A DNA stretch of 60,951 nucleotides from NCBI GenBank assembly GCA_900322095.1, contig ONYS01000008.1, positions 1 to 60,951 of the forward strand, read 5' to 3'. The position numbers and the translations under genes were made by a program. The notes under the pieces were generated by a model. It made no database searches, had not been told where the DNA came from, and was given only the letters and a program-made list of their open reading frames with translations. This stretch comes from an uncultured Prevotella sp. Lineage in GTDB: Bacteria > Bacteroidota > Bacteroidia > Bacteroidales > Bacteroidaceae. Shown here in pieces: positions 1-8,670 of this stretch; position 1 is the first letter of the stretch, and the number at the start of each line of letters is the position of its first letter.

Positions 1-23
1 CGGTCAATTTTCCCTTACTACAA

Positions 24-88
24 CAAAGGTAAAAATTAACCGAGAAACAACAAGGTTTTACCCTCGTTTTCTATCAACTGCAAAGGTA
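24..88 (-). promoter_or_regulatory. Two leftward TAnnTTTG promoter elements
   Basis: The plus strand reads caaaggta at 24-31 and again at 81-88, which on the minus strand is TACCTTTG, the Bacteroidota -7 element. Both point left, out of the window, so the gene they serve is not visible. The second is only 2 bp from the tandem repeat array that starts at 91, so the -33 region of that promoter would fall inside the first repeat units. Seen: the motifs and spacing. Inferred: promoter activity. Confidence 0.5.
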
Positions 89-90
89 AG

Positions 91-263
91 GTGACAGTTA
101 TCACGTTCATTCGTGACAGTTGTCACGTTAGTCCGTTACTGTTTTCACGATAGGTCATGACTGTTTTCACGATAGGTCATGACTGTTTTCACGATAGGTC
201 ATGACTGTTTTCACGATAGGTGACGGCCGTCACGTTAGTTCGTGATGGTCGTCACGAATCATC
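91..263. repeat. 22-bp tandem repeat array 1 (about 8 units)
   Basis: Units start at 91, 113, 135, 157, 179, 201, 220 and 242; all are 22 bp except the one at 201, which is 19 bp. Two kinds of unit alternate in blocks. The outer units carry the palindrome GTGACnGYYGTCAC, with a perfect 16-bp version (CGTGACGGCCGTCACG) near 219-234. The four central units carry a diverged core (TGACTGTTTTCACGATAGG) that has lost the palindrome. The outer units match array 2 at 18351-18482. No unique spacers separate the units, so this is not CRISPR. It lies 3' of the gene ending at 298 and directly upstream of a leftward promoter element. Confidence 0.9.
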
Positions 264-297
264 GTTTATCGAATTACGGGATTTTTCCTCAGATTTG

Positions 298-2421
298 TTA
301 TAGCCTTACCCTTAGTTGCAACTCAACATCAGTCTGCGACGAGGCATCTATTTGCTGCATACCCGAGGATATATGATTGCGGTCGAAATAGTCAGCCGTT
401 GACACCTTGCCGTTGAGCGTAAGATGACTGCCCAGCGACGTACTGAAAAGGAAGCTATAGCGAATGCCCTCGCCATACGACATCGGGATGGACATCGAAT
501 AGAGCATCCCTCGCTCATAAGCATACAGCCGCGAGAGATAATCGCTCGTGTTGAAATAGCTGAAGCCAGCCCACAAGGCTACGTGCTTGCACCGCCACCC
601 GCCTTGTGCCGTTGCCATCCAACCATGGTTGTGCTTGTCGCCCTTGCTGCAGAGCGCGCCGTCCAACTGCAAGCGGGTGTTCCAAACTTCCCGGCTATAT
701 TCCGCGAACACGCGCATCCGCTGTTCGCTTTGCCAGACCAAAGGTTTCGTTCCATCCCGGTTTGACTCTCCGTCTTGCTGTCGGTCTTTCCAGCGGTAAC
801 GGGCAGAAAAAGTCCAGTCGTTGTGCTCATAGCGCAGATTGAGCATAGTCTCGTAATAATGTGAGGCATGCGAGATCAAGTATTTCGCCCATGAGAAATA
901 AGCCACGTCGCCATAGCCTTCGACAGTAAAGCCCCGCAAGGGACGCCAGACCGCACCCAAATAGACGCCACTCTCGTTCTGAACGCTTCCTCCGGCCGAG
1001 AAGCTGCTGCCGTATAGTGAGTAGAACTTATAGGAATAGAAGCGCTCCAGGGCAACAACCGACAAGGAAGAGGAAGGCTGCAGGCTCAGACTGTTGATTG
1101 TAGCCACGGCACCGCAGTCGCCCGTTGCCGTCTCGCCGCTGAAGTTTACCACGCTGCTCGTATAGCCATAGTCGACCGACAGATTCCAGAAGCTCTGGCC
1201 TCTGGGCGACCATTGCTTGTAGCGCTGATTGCCTTTGGGCTGCAAATTCTTGTCAAACTGCGTATAGAGTCCTGTCAGTCCCGCATGCCATCTCTGCCAT
1301 CTCCAGTTGAGATTGCCACCGGCTACCCACTGATTGGCATCGTTGCGGCGGTTCATCTCGCTGCGGGTTCGGTGGTAGCCCGTGCGCAAGATAGTAGCAA
1401 TAACGGCCTTGCCCGATTCCAGAGTGTCGAGCGTGGCATCAATCTTACGCCAGGAGGCAAAGGCTGTCAGGTCTACGTTGGTCAGCTTGTGCTCAAACAA
1501 TCTCACAGTTGCAGCCGCTCCTTGCAGATAGTTGGCCTCTGACCGTGACGAATGGCCCGTAATCGTGGTGTATCCCCGGCCCAAAGACTGCAGCATCGAG
1601 GCCTTGCCGTAGCCGGAATTCCCATTGATCACCAGGCCCATGCCCGCCCGCAGACGGTATCGTCCCACAACGACCTCACAAAGTCGTGGACCATGAAAGG
1701 CTTTATCCAAGGGCTTCCGCGGCACCTTATACAAGATGTAGCCGCTGTAATAGTCATAACCTTTCCCATTGCCGTCACAGAAGAAGGGCTCACCGCTGTC
1801 CTGAGCACCTGCAAACGACAGCTTCAATCGGTTGGAAGCAGTGAGGGTATAACGGAAAGAATGTTTCCATTGATAACCCAGATAGCCACCTTTATCAGCC
1901 GAAAGTTCATCGCCACGACGTTTGTAGGTGGGAATCTTTCCGCTGACAATGAGCTCCTGACGGGTATGGCTGAAAAGTTTGGCCAGTCCCTTTCGCTCCT
2001 GATAAAGACTGTCCTTAGCGGGACGTACGTTTCCTGGAGCAAACCTGAAGGTCACGAACTGCAGGAGCAATCTTCTGGTGACAGCATCGATGGAAGCTAT
2101 CATCTGCAATTCGCCCGCGCTCTTCATCTCACCGTAGCGATAAATGTATTCTTCGATGTCCTCCACTTGCTGCGCGGAGAGGAAAGGCAGTTGTTCCAAG
2201 TCCTCGCGCGAGGCGTGATTGATGTCGATCTTGTTGTTATAAAGGTCTTGAAGAAATTCGTACTGTTGCTGGCTGAGCTCGTTGTCAACGTCTTCAACGT
2301 CGAGCCAGTCCTCATACATTTTCTGCCAGGGCAAGGCAGGATTCGTCTTGTTCTGAGCGTCTACAAAAGCTGAAGCCAACAGGAAAATCAGCAACAGTAA
2401 AACAGATCGGTTGTGGTTCAT
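298..2421 (-). CDS. Helix-hairpin-helix outer-membrane beta-barrel protein
   Basis: Predicted 707-aa exported protein. A hydrophobic signal peptide (RSVLLLLIFLLASAFVDAQ) is followed by a ComEA-type helix-hairpin-helix segment at roughly residues 60-130 (KIDINHASREDLEQLPFLS, then a second HhH-like stretch). The remaining ~550 residues are rich in alternating aromatic/polar strands and end in an arginine-leucine strand (VELQLRVRL), as expected of an outer-membrane beta-barrel. Proteins with this architecture are widespread and uncharacterised in Bacteroidota. I place the start at 2421 (MNHNRSVLL). A longer frame opens at 2487, but the -7 element at 2445-2452 lies between the two starts. HhH motifs usually bind DNA, so a role in DNA handling at the surface is possible but is inference only. 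It appears to be transcribed alone. Confidence 0.85.
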   Translation of the reverse strand: MNHNRSVLLLLIFLLASAFVDAQNKTNPALPWQKMYEDWLDVEDVDNELSQQQYEFLQDLYNNKIDINHASREDLEQLPFLSAQQVEDIEEYIYRYGEMKSAGELQMIASIDAVTRRLLLQFVTFRFAPGNVRPAKDSLYQERKGLAKLFSHTRQELIVSGKIPTYKRRGDELSADKGGYLGYQWKHSFRYTLTASNRLKLSFAGAQDSGEPFFCDGNGKGYDYYSGYILYKVPRKPLDKAFHGPRLCEVVVGRYRLRAGMGLVINGNSGYGKASMLQSLGRGYTTITGHSSRSEANYLQGAAATVRLFEHKLTNVDLTAFASWRKIDATLDTLESGKAVIATILRTGYHRTRSEMNRRNDANQWVAGGNLNWRWQRWHAGLTGLYTQFDKNLQPKGNQRYKQWSPRGQSFWNLSVDYGYTSSVVNFSGETATGDCGAVATINSLSLQPSSSLSVVALERFYSYKFYSLYGSSFSAGGSVQNESGVYLGAVWRPLRGFTVEGYGDVAYFSWAKYLISHASHYYETMLNLRYEHNDWTFSARYRWKDRQQDGESNRDGTKPLVWQSEQRMRVFAEYSREVWNTRLQLDGALCSKGDKHNHGWMATAQGGWRCKHVALWAGFSYFNTSDYLSRLYAYERGMLYSMSIPMSYGEGIRYSFLFSTSLGSHLTLNGKVSTADYFDRNHISSGMQQIDASSQTDVELQLRVRL

Positions 2422-2444
2422 AGGCGAGGTAGCTATTCCAATGG

Positions 2445-2452
2445 CAAATATA
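2445..2452 (-). promoter_or_regulatory. -7 promoter element of the HhH outer-membrane gene
   Basis: Minus-strand TATATTTG (plus-strand caaatata) lies 24 nt before the ATG at 2421. It rules out the upstream in-frame ATG at 2487 as the main start. Confidence 0.6.
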
Positions 2453-2554
2453 AGAAATTTTTGATTACAGAAGAATGTTTTTGACAAATATTTTCAGTAA
2501 GGATGGTTGAAAACAATATTTCTGTAATAGTTCCTTCGCCAATCTACCTTTATA

Positions 2555-2773
2555 CTATAGAATAAGGAAAAAGAAACATACCGCTGCAGCAATAAAAGAA
2601 CACAGCATGACGCCAAGGCAACCTTTGTTCGTTGTTTGCGTCTTGCTCTCGGCCGCTTCCGGATTCTGCTCTTGTTCATTGTCCGATGGTCTGTCGTCGT
2701 TTGGTTCGTCGTCTCCCATGTAGAACGTATCCTCCGGGTTCATCTCTCGATAGAGCATCTCTTCGTCACTCAT
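2555..2773 (-). CDS. Small acidic tail-anchored membrane protein, unknown function
   Basis: 72 residues. The first ~48 are hydrophilic and strongly acidic (EEMLYREMNPEDTFYMGDDE and so on). After a short TTNKGCLG linker comes one C-terminal hydrophobic helix (VMLCSFIAAAVCFFFLIL) that runs to the last residue. This is the layout of a tail-anchored or single-pass inner-membrane protein with the acidic part in the cytoplasm. I do not recognise a named family. It is probably a real gene because a good -7 element (2815-2822) sits about 42 nt upstream and the composition is protein-like, not a shadow frame. A shifted overlapping frame (2494-2679) is rejected. Confidence 0.7.
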   Translation of the reverse strand: MSDEEMLYREMNPEDTFYMGDDEPNDDRPSDNEQEQNPEAAESKTQTTNKGCLGVMLCSFIAAAVCFFFLIL

Positions 2774-2814
2774 GTCGTTTGTCTTTGTTAAGCGTGAATG
2801 ATTTCTTAATGCAG

Positions 2815-2822
2815 CAAAAATA
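2815..2822 (-). promoter_or_regulatory. -7 promoter element of the small tail-anchored gene
   Basis: Minus-strand TATTTTTG, 42 nt upstream of the ATG at 2773. Confidence 0.5.
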
Positions 2823-2942
2823 ATACATTTCTTTCAATCGAGCCATATTTCTCCTGATTATTTTAGGCATAGCTATGAAGTTTAGGTAATTCCTCGCCTG
2901 CATGTCTACAGAACAGTCTTGCCTTCTGTCTAATCCATAAGC

Positions 2943-3330
2943 TGAATGCGCATTTCGCGCTAGTGTGCCATATATTTATTATCCAAGATCATCTTCAATC
3001 CTCGTCGTCAAGAATACCAAAGCTCCTACAAGGCTGTTTATAGGAGGGCCGTCATTCCTGACGGCCAAGCAAGAATTCTGATATGCATAAGAGAATATTC
3101 GATGTATAATCGGCGTCTTCAAGAAAGAATTTTGATTAAACTTTTAGAAGTTTGTTAAGAAAGGTATACGATTGCATTGCATGAAATTCGTTCGGAAATA
3201 GTGGCCGTCAGGAATGACGGCCCTCCTATTCGTTCCGTTGTTTCATCGAATGGGAGTAGATGGGGGGTTCTACCTCCCTCTTTAAACTTAGTGCCCCGAA
3301 AGCGGCACACCTGTGCGAAGCGCGCAAATC
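2943..3330. repeat. Intergenic mosaic repeats: two hairpin copies and a GTGCC module
   Basis: The 650-bp gap between 2774 and the tRNA cluster has no gene. It holds a truncated copy of the GTGCC/GCGC module (about 2948-2969), an intact hairpin GGCCGTCATTCCTGACGGCC at 3047-3066, the same hairpin inverted at 3203-3222, and a GTGCCCCGAAAGCGGCACAC module at 3290-3328. The two hairpins face each other with TAGGAGGG/CCCTCCTA flanks. Related copies occur near 18700, 55830-56276, 57494 and 60519-60802. Confidence 0.85.
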
Positions 3331-3427
3331 AGCTACCCAACCAGATTTTCTCCTTCTCAGTAAATTCTACGAGATTATGAAAAAAAATTGCCGCAACTCG
3401 TCAGAGCTACGGCAATTGTAAACTTTG

Positions 3428-3500
3428 TGCGCCCTTAGGGGCTCGAACCCTAGACCCACTGATTAAGAGTCAGTTGCTCTACCAACTGAGCTAAGGGCGC
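3428..3500 (-). tRNA. tRNA-Lys (anticodon CUU), copy 1
   Basis: 73 nt on the minus strand. The acceptor stem is GCGCCCU/AGGGCGC with discriminator A. The D arm has AGCUCAGUUGGUAGAGC and the T arm has GGGUUCGAGCCCC. The anticodon stem ACUGA/UCAGU encloses loop CUCUUAA, giving anticodon CUU, which reads AAG. CCA is not encoded. It is identical to the copy at 3521-3593, 20 bp away, and probably shares its transcript. Confidence 0.95.
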
Positions 3501-3520
3501 TTGCTTCAGAGAAAGAATCG

Positions 3521-3593
3521 TGCGCCCTTAGGGGCTCGAACCCTAGACCCACTGATTAAGAGTCAGTTGCTCTACCAACTGAGCTAAGGGCGC
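3521..3593 (-). tRNA. tRNA-Lys (anticodon CUU), copy 2
   Basis: Identical in sequence to the tRNA at 3428-3500. It is the promoter-proximal copy. A -7 element lies at 3644-3651, and a small hairpin (CCGAAT/ATTCGG, 3603-3617) sits between the promoter and the tRNA 5' end. Confidence 0.95.
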
Positions 3594-3643
3594 AATATAA
3601 AACCGAATCAAATTCGGATAGCGTTCTTTTCTGAATGCGGGTG

Positions 3644-3651
3644 CAAAGGTA
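3644..3651 (-). promoter_or_regulatory. -7 promoter element of the tRNA-Lys pair
   Basis: Minus-strand TACCTTTG followed by CACCCG. It lies between tRNA-Gly and the tRNA-Lys pair, so the Lys pair has its own promoter. Confidence 0.6.
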
Positions 3652-3784
3652 GTTACTTTTTGCGAGACCGCCAAACGTTTTCCATGTTTTTTTCGAAAAA
3701 AGTGTTTTCTGGGCCTTTTATCCTACGCTATCCCCCACTCCACACCTACGCTAAGAGTGATCAAAATAAAAAAATACAGGAAAG

Positions 3785-3857
3785 AGCGGTAAGCGGGACT
3801 CGAACCCGTGACCTTCGGCTTGGGAAGCCAACGCTCTACCAACTGAGCTATTACCGC
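3785..3857 (-). tRNA. tRNA-Gly (anticodon CCC)
   Basis: 73 nt. Acceptor stem GCGGUAA/UUACCGC with discriminator U, as usual for bacterial tRNA-Gly. The anticodon stem UUGGC/GCCGA encloses loop UUCCCAA, giving anticodon CCC, which reads GGG. CCA is not encoded. Two ORFs overlapping this and the next tRNA are shadow frames. Confidence 0.95.
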
Positions 3858-3912
3858 AAGAAAAGAGGAAATTATGAAAAGGATAGTGTTTGTTGAACTC
3901 CAACAAACTTTG

Positions 3913-3985
<73 letters not shown>

Positions 3986-4037
3986 GTTGTCGTTTGACGG
4001 GTGCAAAAGTTAATCTACCAAATTTTCACCCTTTCTT

Positions 4038-4068
4038 TTTGCCATTTTCTTAAGAATTGGTAACTTTG
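4038..4068 (+). promoter_or_regulatory. uvrA promoter (-33 TTTG, 19-bp spacer, -7 TAACTTTG)
   Basis: TTTG at 4038-4041, a 19-bp spacer, then TAACTTTG at 4061-4068. This is the complete Bacteroidota primary-sigma architecture at the expected spacing, 34 nt before the uvrA ATG. Confidence 0.75.
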
Positions 4069-4102
4069 CGCAATTACCCAAACCAATTAAGGGCAAAAAT
4101 AC

Positions 4103-6973
4103 ATGGCAACATCAACATCCGTAAACAATTTTAAAGAAGAAGGACAATATATAGAACTGAAAGGTGCAAGGGTCAACAACCTGAAGAACATCAGTCTCAA
4201 TATTCCCCGCAACAAGTTCATCACCATCACCGGCGTGTCGGGATCGGGCAAGAGCTCACTGGCTTTCGACACCCTCTATGCCGAGGGACAGCGGCGCTAC
4301 GTGGAGAGCCTCTCCGCCTATGCCCGACAGTTCCTTGGACGAATGAGCAAACCTGAGTGCGACTTCATCAAGGGCCTCCCTCCCGCCATCGCCATCCAGC
4401 AGAAGGTGATCGCCCGCAATCCACGTTCCACCGTCGGCACATCCACCGAGATCTATGAGTACCTGCGGCTGCTCTATGCCCGTATAGGCCGCACCTACTC
4501 GCCCATCAGCGGTGAGGAAGTGAAGAAGCACTCCACCGAAGACATTCTCAATTGCGCGGCGCAATACTCTCCCGGCACCCGCTTCATGGTGCTTGCCCCT
4601 CTGCGCATAGGCAAAGACCGCACGCTGGCCAAGCAACTGGAGATAGAATTGCAGCAAGGCTACAACCGTATCTATTATAATGGAGAGGTCATCAACATCT
4701 CCGACGCGGCCACCATGGCGGAGAAAGGCGAAATCTCCGATACGACCGACGGTCTGTTTCTCATCATCGACCGCATGTCGGTCAGCAACGAGAAGGATGC
4801 CATCAGCCGTCTCATCGATTCGGCCGAAACAGCATTCTATGAAGGCGACGGCTCGTGCAGGCTCGTCTTCCTGCCCTCCAACATCAGCTACGACTTCTCG
4901 CAGCGCTTCGATGCCGACGGAATAAAATTCGAAGAGCCCAACGACAATATGTTCTCCTTCAACTCGCCACTCGGCGCCTGCCCCACATGCGAGGGCTTCG
5001 GCAGCATTATCGGCATCGACGAGAAACTCGTCATCCCCAACACCTCGCTCAGCGTGGCCGAAGGCTGCGTGCAATGCTGGCACGGAGAGCGCATGGGCGA
5101 ATGGCAGAGGGAATTCTGCCGCAGGGCCAAGCGCGACGACTTCCCCATCTTCAAGCCTTACTATGAGCTGACACAAGAGGAGAAGGACCAGCTCTGGCAC
5201 GGTCTGCCTTCAGAGGCCAACGCCGATATTCATGACAAAGTCTGCATCGACAGCTTCTTCCAGATGGTGAAAGAGAACCAGTACAAGATTCAATACCGCG
5301 TCATGATGAGCCGCTATCGGGGCAGGGCCATCTGTCCCGACTGCCACGGCACGCGCCTGAAGAAGGAAGCTACATGGGTGAAGGTGGGCGGACGAAGCAT
5401 CACCGACCTCGTGCAGATGCCTGTCAGCGAACTGCAAAAGTGGTTTGACAATCTTCAACTCGACAGTCATGACGCCGAAGTGGCCAAACGACTGCTAATC
5501 GAAATCAAGAACCGACTCAGATTCCTCAACGAGGTGGGACTGGGCTACCTCACCCTCAACCGGCGCTCAAACACGCTGTCGGGTGGCGAGAGCCAGCGCA
5601 TCAACCTCACCACGTCGCTGGGTTCCTCCCTGGTAGGCTCACTCTACATCCTCGACGAGCCGAGCATTGGTCTGCACAGCCGCGACACCGACCGATTGAT
5701 AAAGGTATTGAAGGAATTGCGCGACCTGGGCAACACGGTCATCGTGGTAGAGCACGACGAGGAAGTGATGCGTGCCGCCGACTGGATCATCGACGTGGGT
5801 CCCGACGCCGGACGACTGGGCGGTGAAATCGTCTACGAAGGTCCGGTACCCGAAATCCACAATTCTCCCGAAGACAACGAGAGTCTGCTCGACAAATATC
5901 CACGCTCCCACACCATACAGTATCTCACTCATTCGGAGACCATTGAGGTTCCGAAGAGCCGCCGGGCCTGGAACCAGAGCATCATCCTCTCGGGCTGCCG
6001 CATGAACAACCTCAAAGGCATCAATGTAGAGTTTCCGCTCAACGTTTTGTGCGTCGTGACGGGCGTGAGCGGTTCGGGAAAGTCCTCTCTCGTGAAAGGC
6101 ATCCTCTACCCTGCCCTGAAGCGCCATTTCGACGAGGTCTGCGACGCACCAGGCGAATACACCTCGCTCAGTGGCGACTGGCAAAGCATCAAGCACGTGG
6201 AGTTTGTCGACCAGAACCCGATCGGTAAGTCGACGCGCTCCAATCCCGCAACCTATCTGAAGGCCTACGATGCCATCCGCCTGCTTTTCGCCGAACAGCC
6301 TCTGGCCAAGCAGCTGGGCTTCACGCCACAGTACTTCTCCTTCAATGCTGAAGGCGGACGCTGCGAGGAGTGCAAGGGCGCTGGCGTCATCACGGTCGAG
6401 ATGCAGTTTATGGCCGACTTGGTTCTGACCTGCGAGGCCTGCCACGGCAAGCGGTTCAAGCACGACATCCTTGAGGTGCGGTTTGAGGGAAATAACATCA
6501 ACGACGTTCTGAACATGACCGTCTCCGAAGCCATAAGCTTCTTCTCTCAGTACAATCAGAAGAGCATCGTCGACCGCCTGCAGCCTCTCGAGGACGTTGG
6601 TCTGGGATATATCAAGTTGGGACAGAACTCTTCCACCCTCTCCGGCGGCGAGAACCAGCGCGTGAAGCTGGCCTACTTCATTGGCCAGGAACGACAGGAC
6701 CCGACGCTCTTTATCTTCGACGAGCCTACTACGGGACTTCACTTCCACGACATCAAGCGCCTGCTCCATGCCTTCGACGCGCTTATCGAGCGTGGCCACA
6801 GCATCATTGTCATTGAGCACAATCTCGACGTCATCAAGATGGCCGACTACATCATCGACTTGGGTCCAGATGGTGGCGACAAGGGCGGACAAGTTGTATA
6901 CGCCGGAACGCCGGAAGGAATCGTCAACTGCAAGGAGAGCTTCACCGGACAGTTCCTGAAAGACAAGCTATAA
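4103..6973 (+). CDS. uvrA: Excinuclease ABC subunit UvrA
   Basis: 956 aa, normal for UvrA, the dimeric ATPase that finds helix-distorting lesions and loads UvrB in nucleotide excision repair. Two ABC modules are visible. The first has Walker A GVSGSGKSS near residue 44 and signature LSGGESQR near 491. The second has Walker A GVSGSGKSS near 652 and signature LSGGENQR near 846. Zinc-binding CxxC pairs occur in the first insertion domain (CPTCEGFG, CPDCHGTRLK) and the second (CEECKGAG, CEACHGKRF). D-loop and H-loop residues (DEPSIGLH, VVEHDEE; DEPTTGLH, VIEHNLD) are intact. It is a single gene with its own promoter and faces alsT across a shared terminator. Large open frames on the opposite strand are codon-bias shadows. 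Confidence 0.98.
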   Translation: MATSTSVNNFKEEGQYIELKGARVNNLKNISLNIPRNKFITITGVSGSGKSSLAFDTLYAEGQRRYVESLSAYARQFLGRMSKPECDFIKGLPPAIAIQQKVIARNPRSTVGTSTEIYEYLRLLYARIGRTYSPISGEEVKKHSTEDILNCAAQYSPGTRFMVLAPLRIGKDRTLAKQLEIELQQGYNRIYYNGEVINISDAATMAEKGEISDTTDGLFLIIDRMSVSNEKDAISRLIDSAETAFYEGDGSCRLVFLPSNISYDFSQRFDADGIKFEEPNDNMFSFNSPLGACPTCEGFGSIIGIDEKLVIPNTSLSVAEGCVQCWHGERMGEWQREFCRRAKRDDFPIFKPYYELTQEEKDQLWHGLPSEANADIHDKVCIDSFFQMVKENQYKIQYRVMMSRYRGRAICPDCHGTRLKKEATWVKVGGRSITDLVQMPVSELQKWFDNLQLDSHDAEVAKRLLIEIKNRLRFLNEVGLGYLTLNRRSNTLSGGESQRINLTTSLGSSLVGSLYILDEPSIGLHSRDTDRLIKVLKELRDLGNTVIVVEHDEEVMRAADWIIDVGPDAGRLGGEIVYEGPVPEIHNSPEDNESLLDKYPRSHTIQYLTHSETIEVPKSRRAWNQSIILSGCRMNNLKGINVEFPLNVLCVVTGVSGSGKSSLVKGILYPALKRHFDEVCDAPGEYTSLSGDWQSIKHVEFVDQNPIGKSTRSNPATYLKAYDAIRLLFAEQPLAKQLGFTPQYFSFNAEGGRCEECKGAGVITVEMQFMADLVLTCEACHGKRFKHDILEVRFEGNNINDVLNMTVSEAISFFSQYNQKSIVDRLQPLEDVGLGYIKLGQNSSTLSGGENQRVKLAYFIGQERQDPTLFIFDEPTTGLHFHDIKRLLHAFDALIERGHSIIVIEHNLDVIKMADYIIDLGPDGGDKGGQVVYAGTPEGIVNCKESFTGQFLKDKL

Positions 6974-7029
6974 TCCTGCCATCGTTATGAGGACAAAGCT
7001 CCTTACCACAATAGACAACACAAAAAAAT

Positions 7030-7067
7030 CCCCTCTTTCCTTGGCGCAGGAAGCCAGGAAAGAGGGG
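7030..7067. terminator. Bidirectional terminator between uvrA and alsT
   Basis: The inverted repeat CCCCTCTTTCCTTGG / CCAGGAAAGAGGGG has a short loop. An A-run lies on the left and a T-rich tract on the right, so it can stop both convergent genes. Confidence 0.85.
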
Positions 7068-7087
7068 AAGTTTATTTCTACGAAGCG

Positions 7088-8485
7088 CTACTTGCCTTGC
7101 CGCTCATCAGCGCGTTTCTTCTTGACGAGAGCTATCTCCCGCCTCATCTTCTTACTCTCAGCCACCACTTTGGGCGAGAGCCAGATCAGGGCAATCACGT
7201 TAGGAATGACGATGAAGAGATTGAATGTATCGGCCAACTCCCAGATGAGCTCAACCTTGACGACCGATGCCACTACCACCAGCACCATCACGACAATGCG
7301 ATAAGCTACAATGGGGCGTTCGCCGAAGAGATAACGTACATTTTGCGCTGCAAAGAAATACCACCCGACGATGGTGCTCATGGCGAAGAAGAATAGGGAG
7401 ATGGCAATGAAGTAATTGCCGGCAGCGCCGAATCCGGAGTCGAAAGCAGCCTGCATGATACGAATGCCAACGAGATTCGTACCGCCATCAAGTACACCGC
7501 TCAGAAGCAGCACGAGTCCAGTGAGCGTACAGATGAGCAAGTCAACACCGATACCGATGATGGCTATCAATCCCTGCTCATAACAGTTGTTCACCTTGGC
7601 TATGGCATGGGCATGGGGCGTAGTACCCAGACCGGCCTCATTGCTGAACAGTCCGCGGCTGACGCCGTATCTCACTGCGCTCATCACCGAGATACCCACT
7701 GCGCCACCGGCACCAGCCTCAGGCGTGAAGGCATAACGGAAGACCTCAACGAGCACCGCACCCAGTCGGTCGCAACGCATGCAGATGAAGATTATGGCGC
7801 CCAACACAAAGAGTCCGGCCATAAACGGAACCACGCTCTCGGCGAAGGCTGCAATGCGGGTGATTCCGCCCGACAGCACGAGTCCGACGAAAACGGTCAA
7901 TACCAAACCTACATACAAAGGATTGATGGTATTGGGGAAGATGGAGGTGATGGCATCCGAGATGGAATTGGCTTGCACCATAATGCCGATCATGCCCAAA
8001 GCGAGAATGAAGAACACAGAGAACACACGCGCCAGCCAACGGGAATGCAAGCCGTTCTGAATGTAGAAGGCCGGACCGCCGACAATGTGGCCCTCAGCCG
8101 TTCGCGACTTGTAGAGCTGACCAAGAATAGCCTCAGCAAAGTTGGTCGACATACCCAGAAGAGCACTCACCCAAAGCCAGAACAGCGCTCCCGGACCGCC
8201 CATGAGCAAGGCCATGGCCACGCCGACGATATTTCCTGTTCCCACCTGCGAGGCAATTGCCGTGGAGAGAGCCTGCAAGGGACTCATGCCGCTATGCTTG
8301 CTGGCCTTCTCATGCTTTCCGCTCTTCGAAAACAGCATGCGCAACGCAGAGAAGTAAAAACGGGGGATAAATTTCAGACGGAAGGTAAAAAACAAGCCGG
8401 CTCCCAGAAGAATAAAAACAAGTACCGGACCCACAAAATCACTATTCAAGGTCCTTACAAAGTCGTATACGCTACTTTGATTCAT
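7088..8485 (-). CDS. alsT: AGCS-family sodium:alanine/glycine symporter
   Basis: 465 aa of almost continuous membrane segments, as in the AGCS/DagA family, which imports alanine or glycine with Na+ across the inner membrane. Family features seen include the N-terminal GPVLVFILLGAGLFFTFRLKF helix with the following RLKFIPRF stretch, STAIASQVGTGNIVGVAMAL, GGPGALFWLWVSALLGM, and the conserved SRGLFSNEAGLGTTPHAHA loop near residue 285. The C-terminus is a short basic cytoplasmic tail (KKMRREIALVKKKRADERQGK region). It is a lone gene with a -7 element 36 nt upstream. Substrate choice between alanine, glycine and glutamine cannot be read from sequence. Confidence 0.93.
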   Translation of the reverse strand: MNQSSVYDFVRTLNSDFVGPVLVFILLGAGLFFTFRLKFIPRFYFSALRMLFSKSGKHEKASKHSGMSPLQALSTAIASQVGTGNIVGVAMALLMGGPGALFWLWVSALLGMSTNFAEAILGQLYKSRTAEGHIVGGPAFYIQNGLHSRWLARVFSVFFILALGMIGIMVQANSISDAITSIFPNTINPLYVGLVLTVFVGLVLSGGITRIAAFAESVVPFMAGLFVLGAIIFICMRCDRLGAVLVEVFRYAFTPEAGAGGAVGISVMSAVRYGVSRGLFSNEAGLGTTPHAHAIAKVNNCYEQGLIAIIGIGVDLLICTLTGLVLLLSGVLDGGTNLVGIRIMQAAFDSGFGAAGNYFIAISLFFFAMSTIVGWYFFAAQNVRYLFGERPIVAYRIVVMVLVVVASVVKVELIWELADTFNLFIVIPNVIALIWLSPKVVAESKKMRREIALVKKKRADERQGK

Positions 8486-8521
8486 AGAGAAAAAAGGTTT
8501 ATTAGTTGTTAAGTTCGGCTA

Positions 8522-8529
8522 CAAAAATA
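8522..8529 (-). promoter_or_regulatory. -7 promoter element of alsT
   Basis: Minus-strand TATTTTTG, 36 nt before the alsT ATG. Confidence 0.5.
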
Positions 8530-8670
8530 GCAAATTTAGCCAAAACAACAAAAATAACAAACACTTTTTTATTCTCTCTTTACCAAAATTTCTTTCTCAT
8601 AAAAGGATTGCGAAAGCCCTCAAAAGTATCCTTTACAGACCAAAACCCCTCATTAAACTCATGCGAAGGA

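Noticed and set aside
91-263. CRISPR array
   Set aside because: Units follow each other without unique spacers, the period equals the unit length, and no cas genes are near. The same holds for 18351-18482 and 31995-32082.
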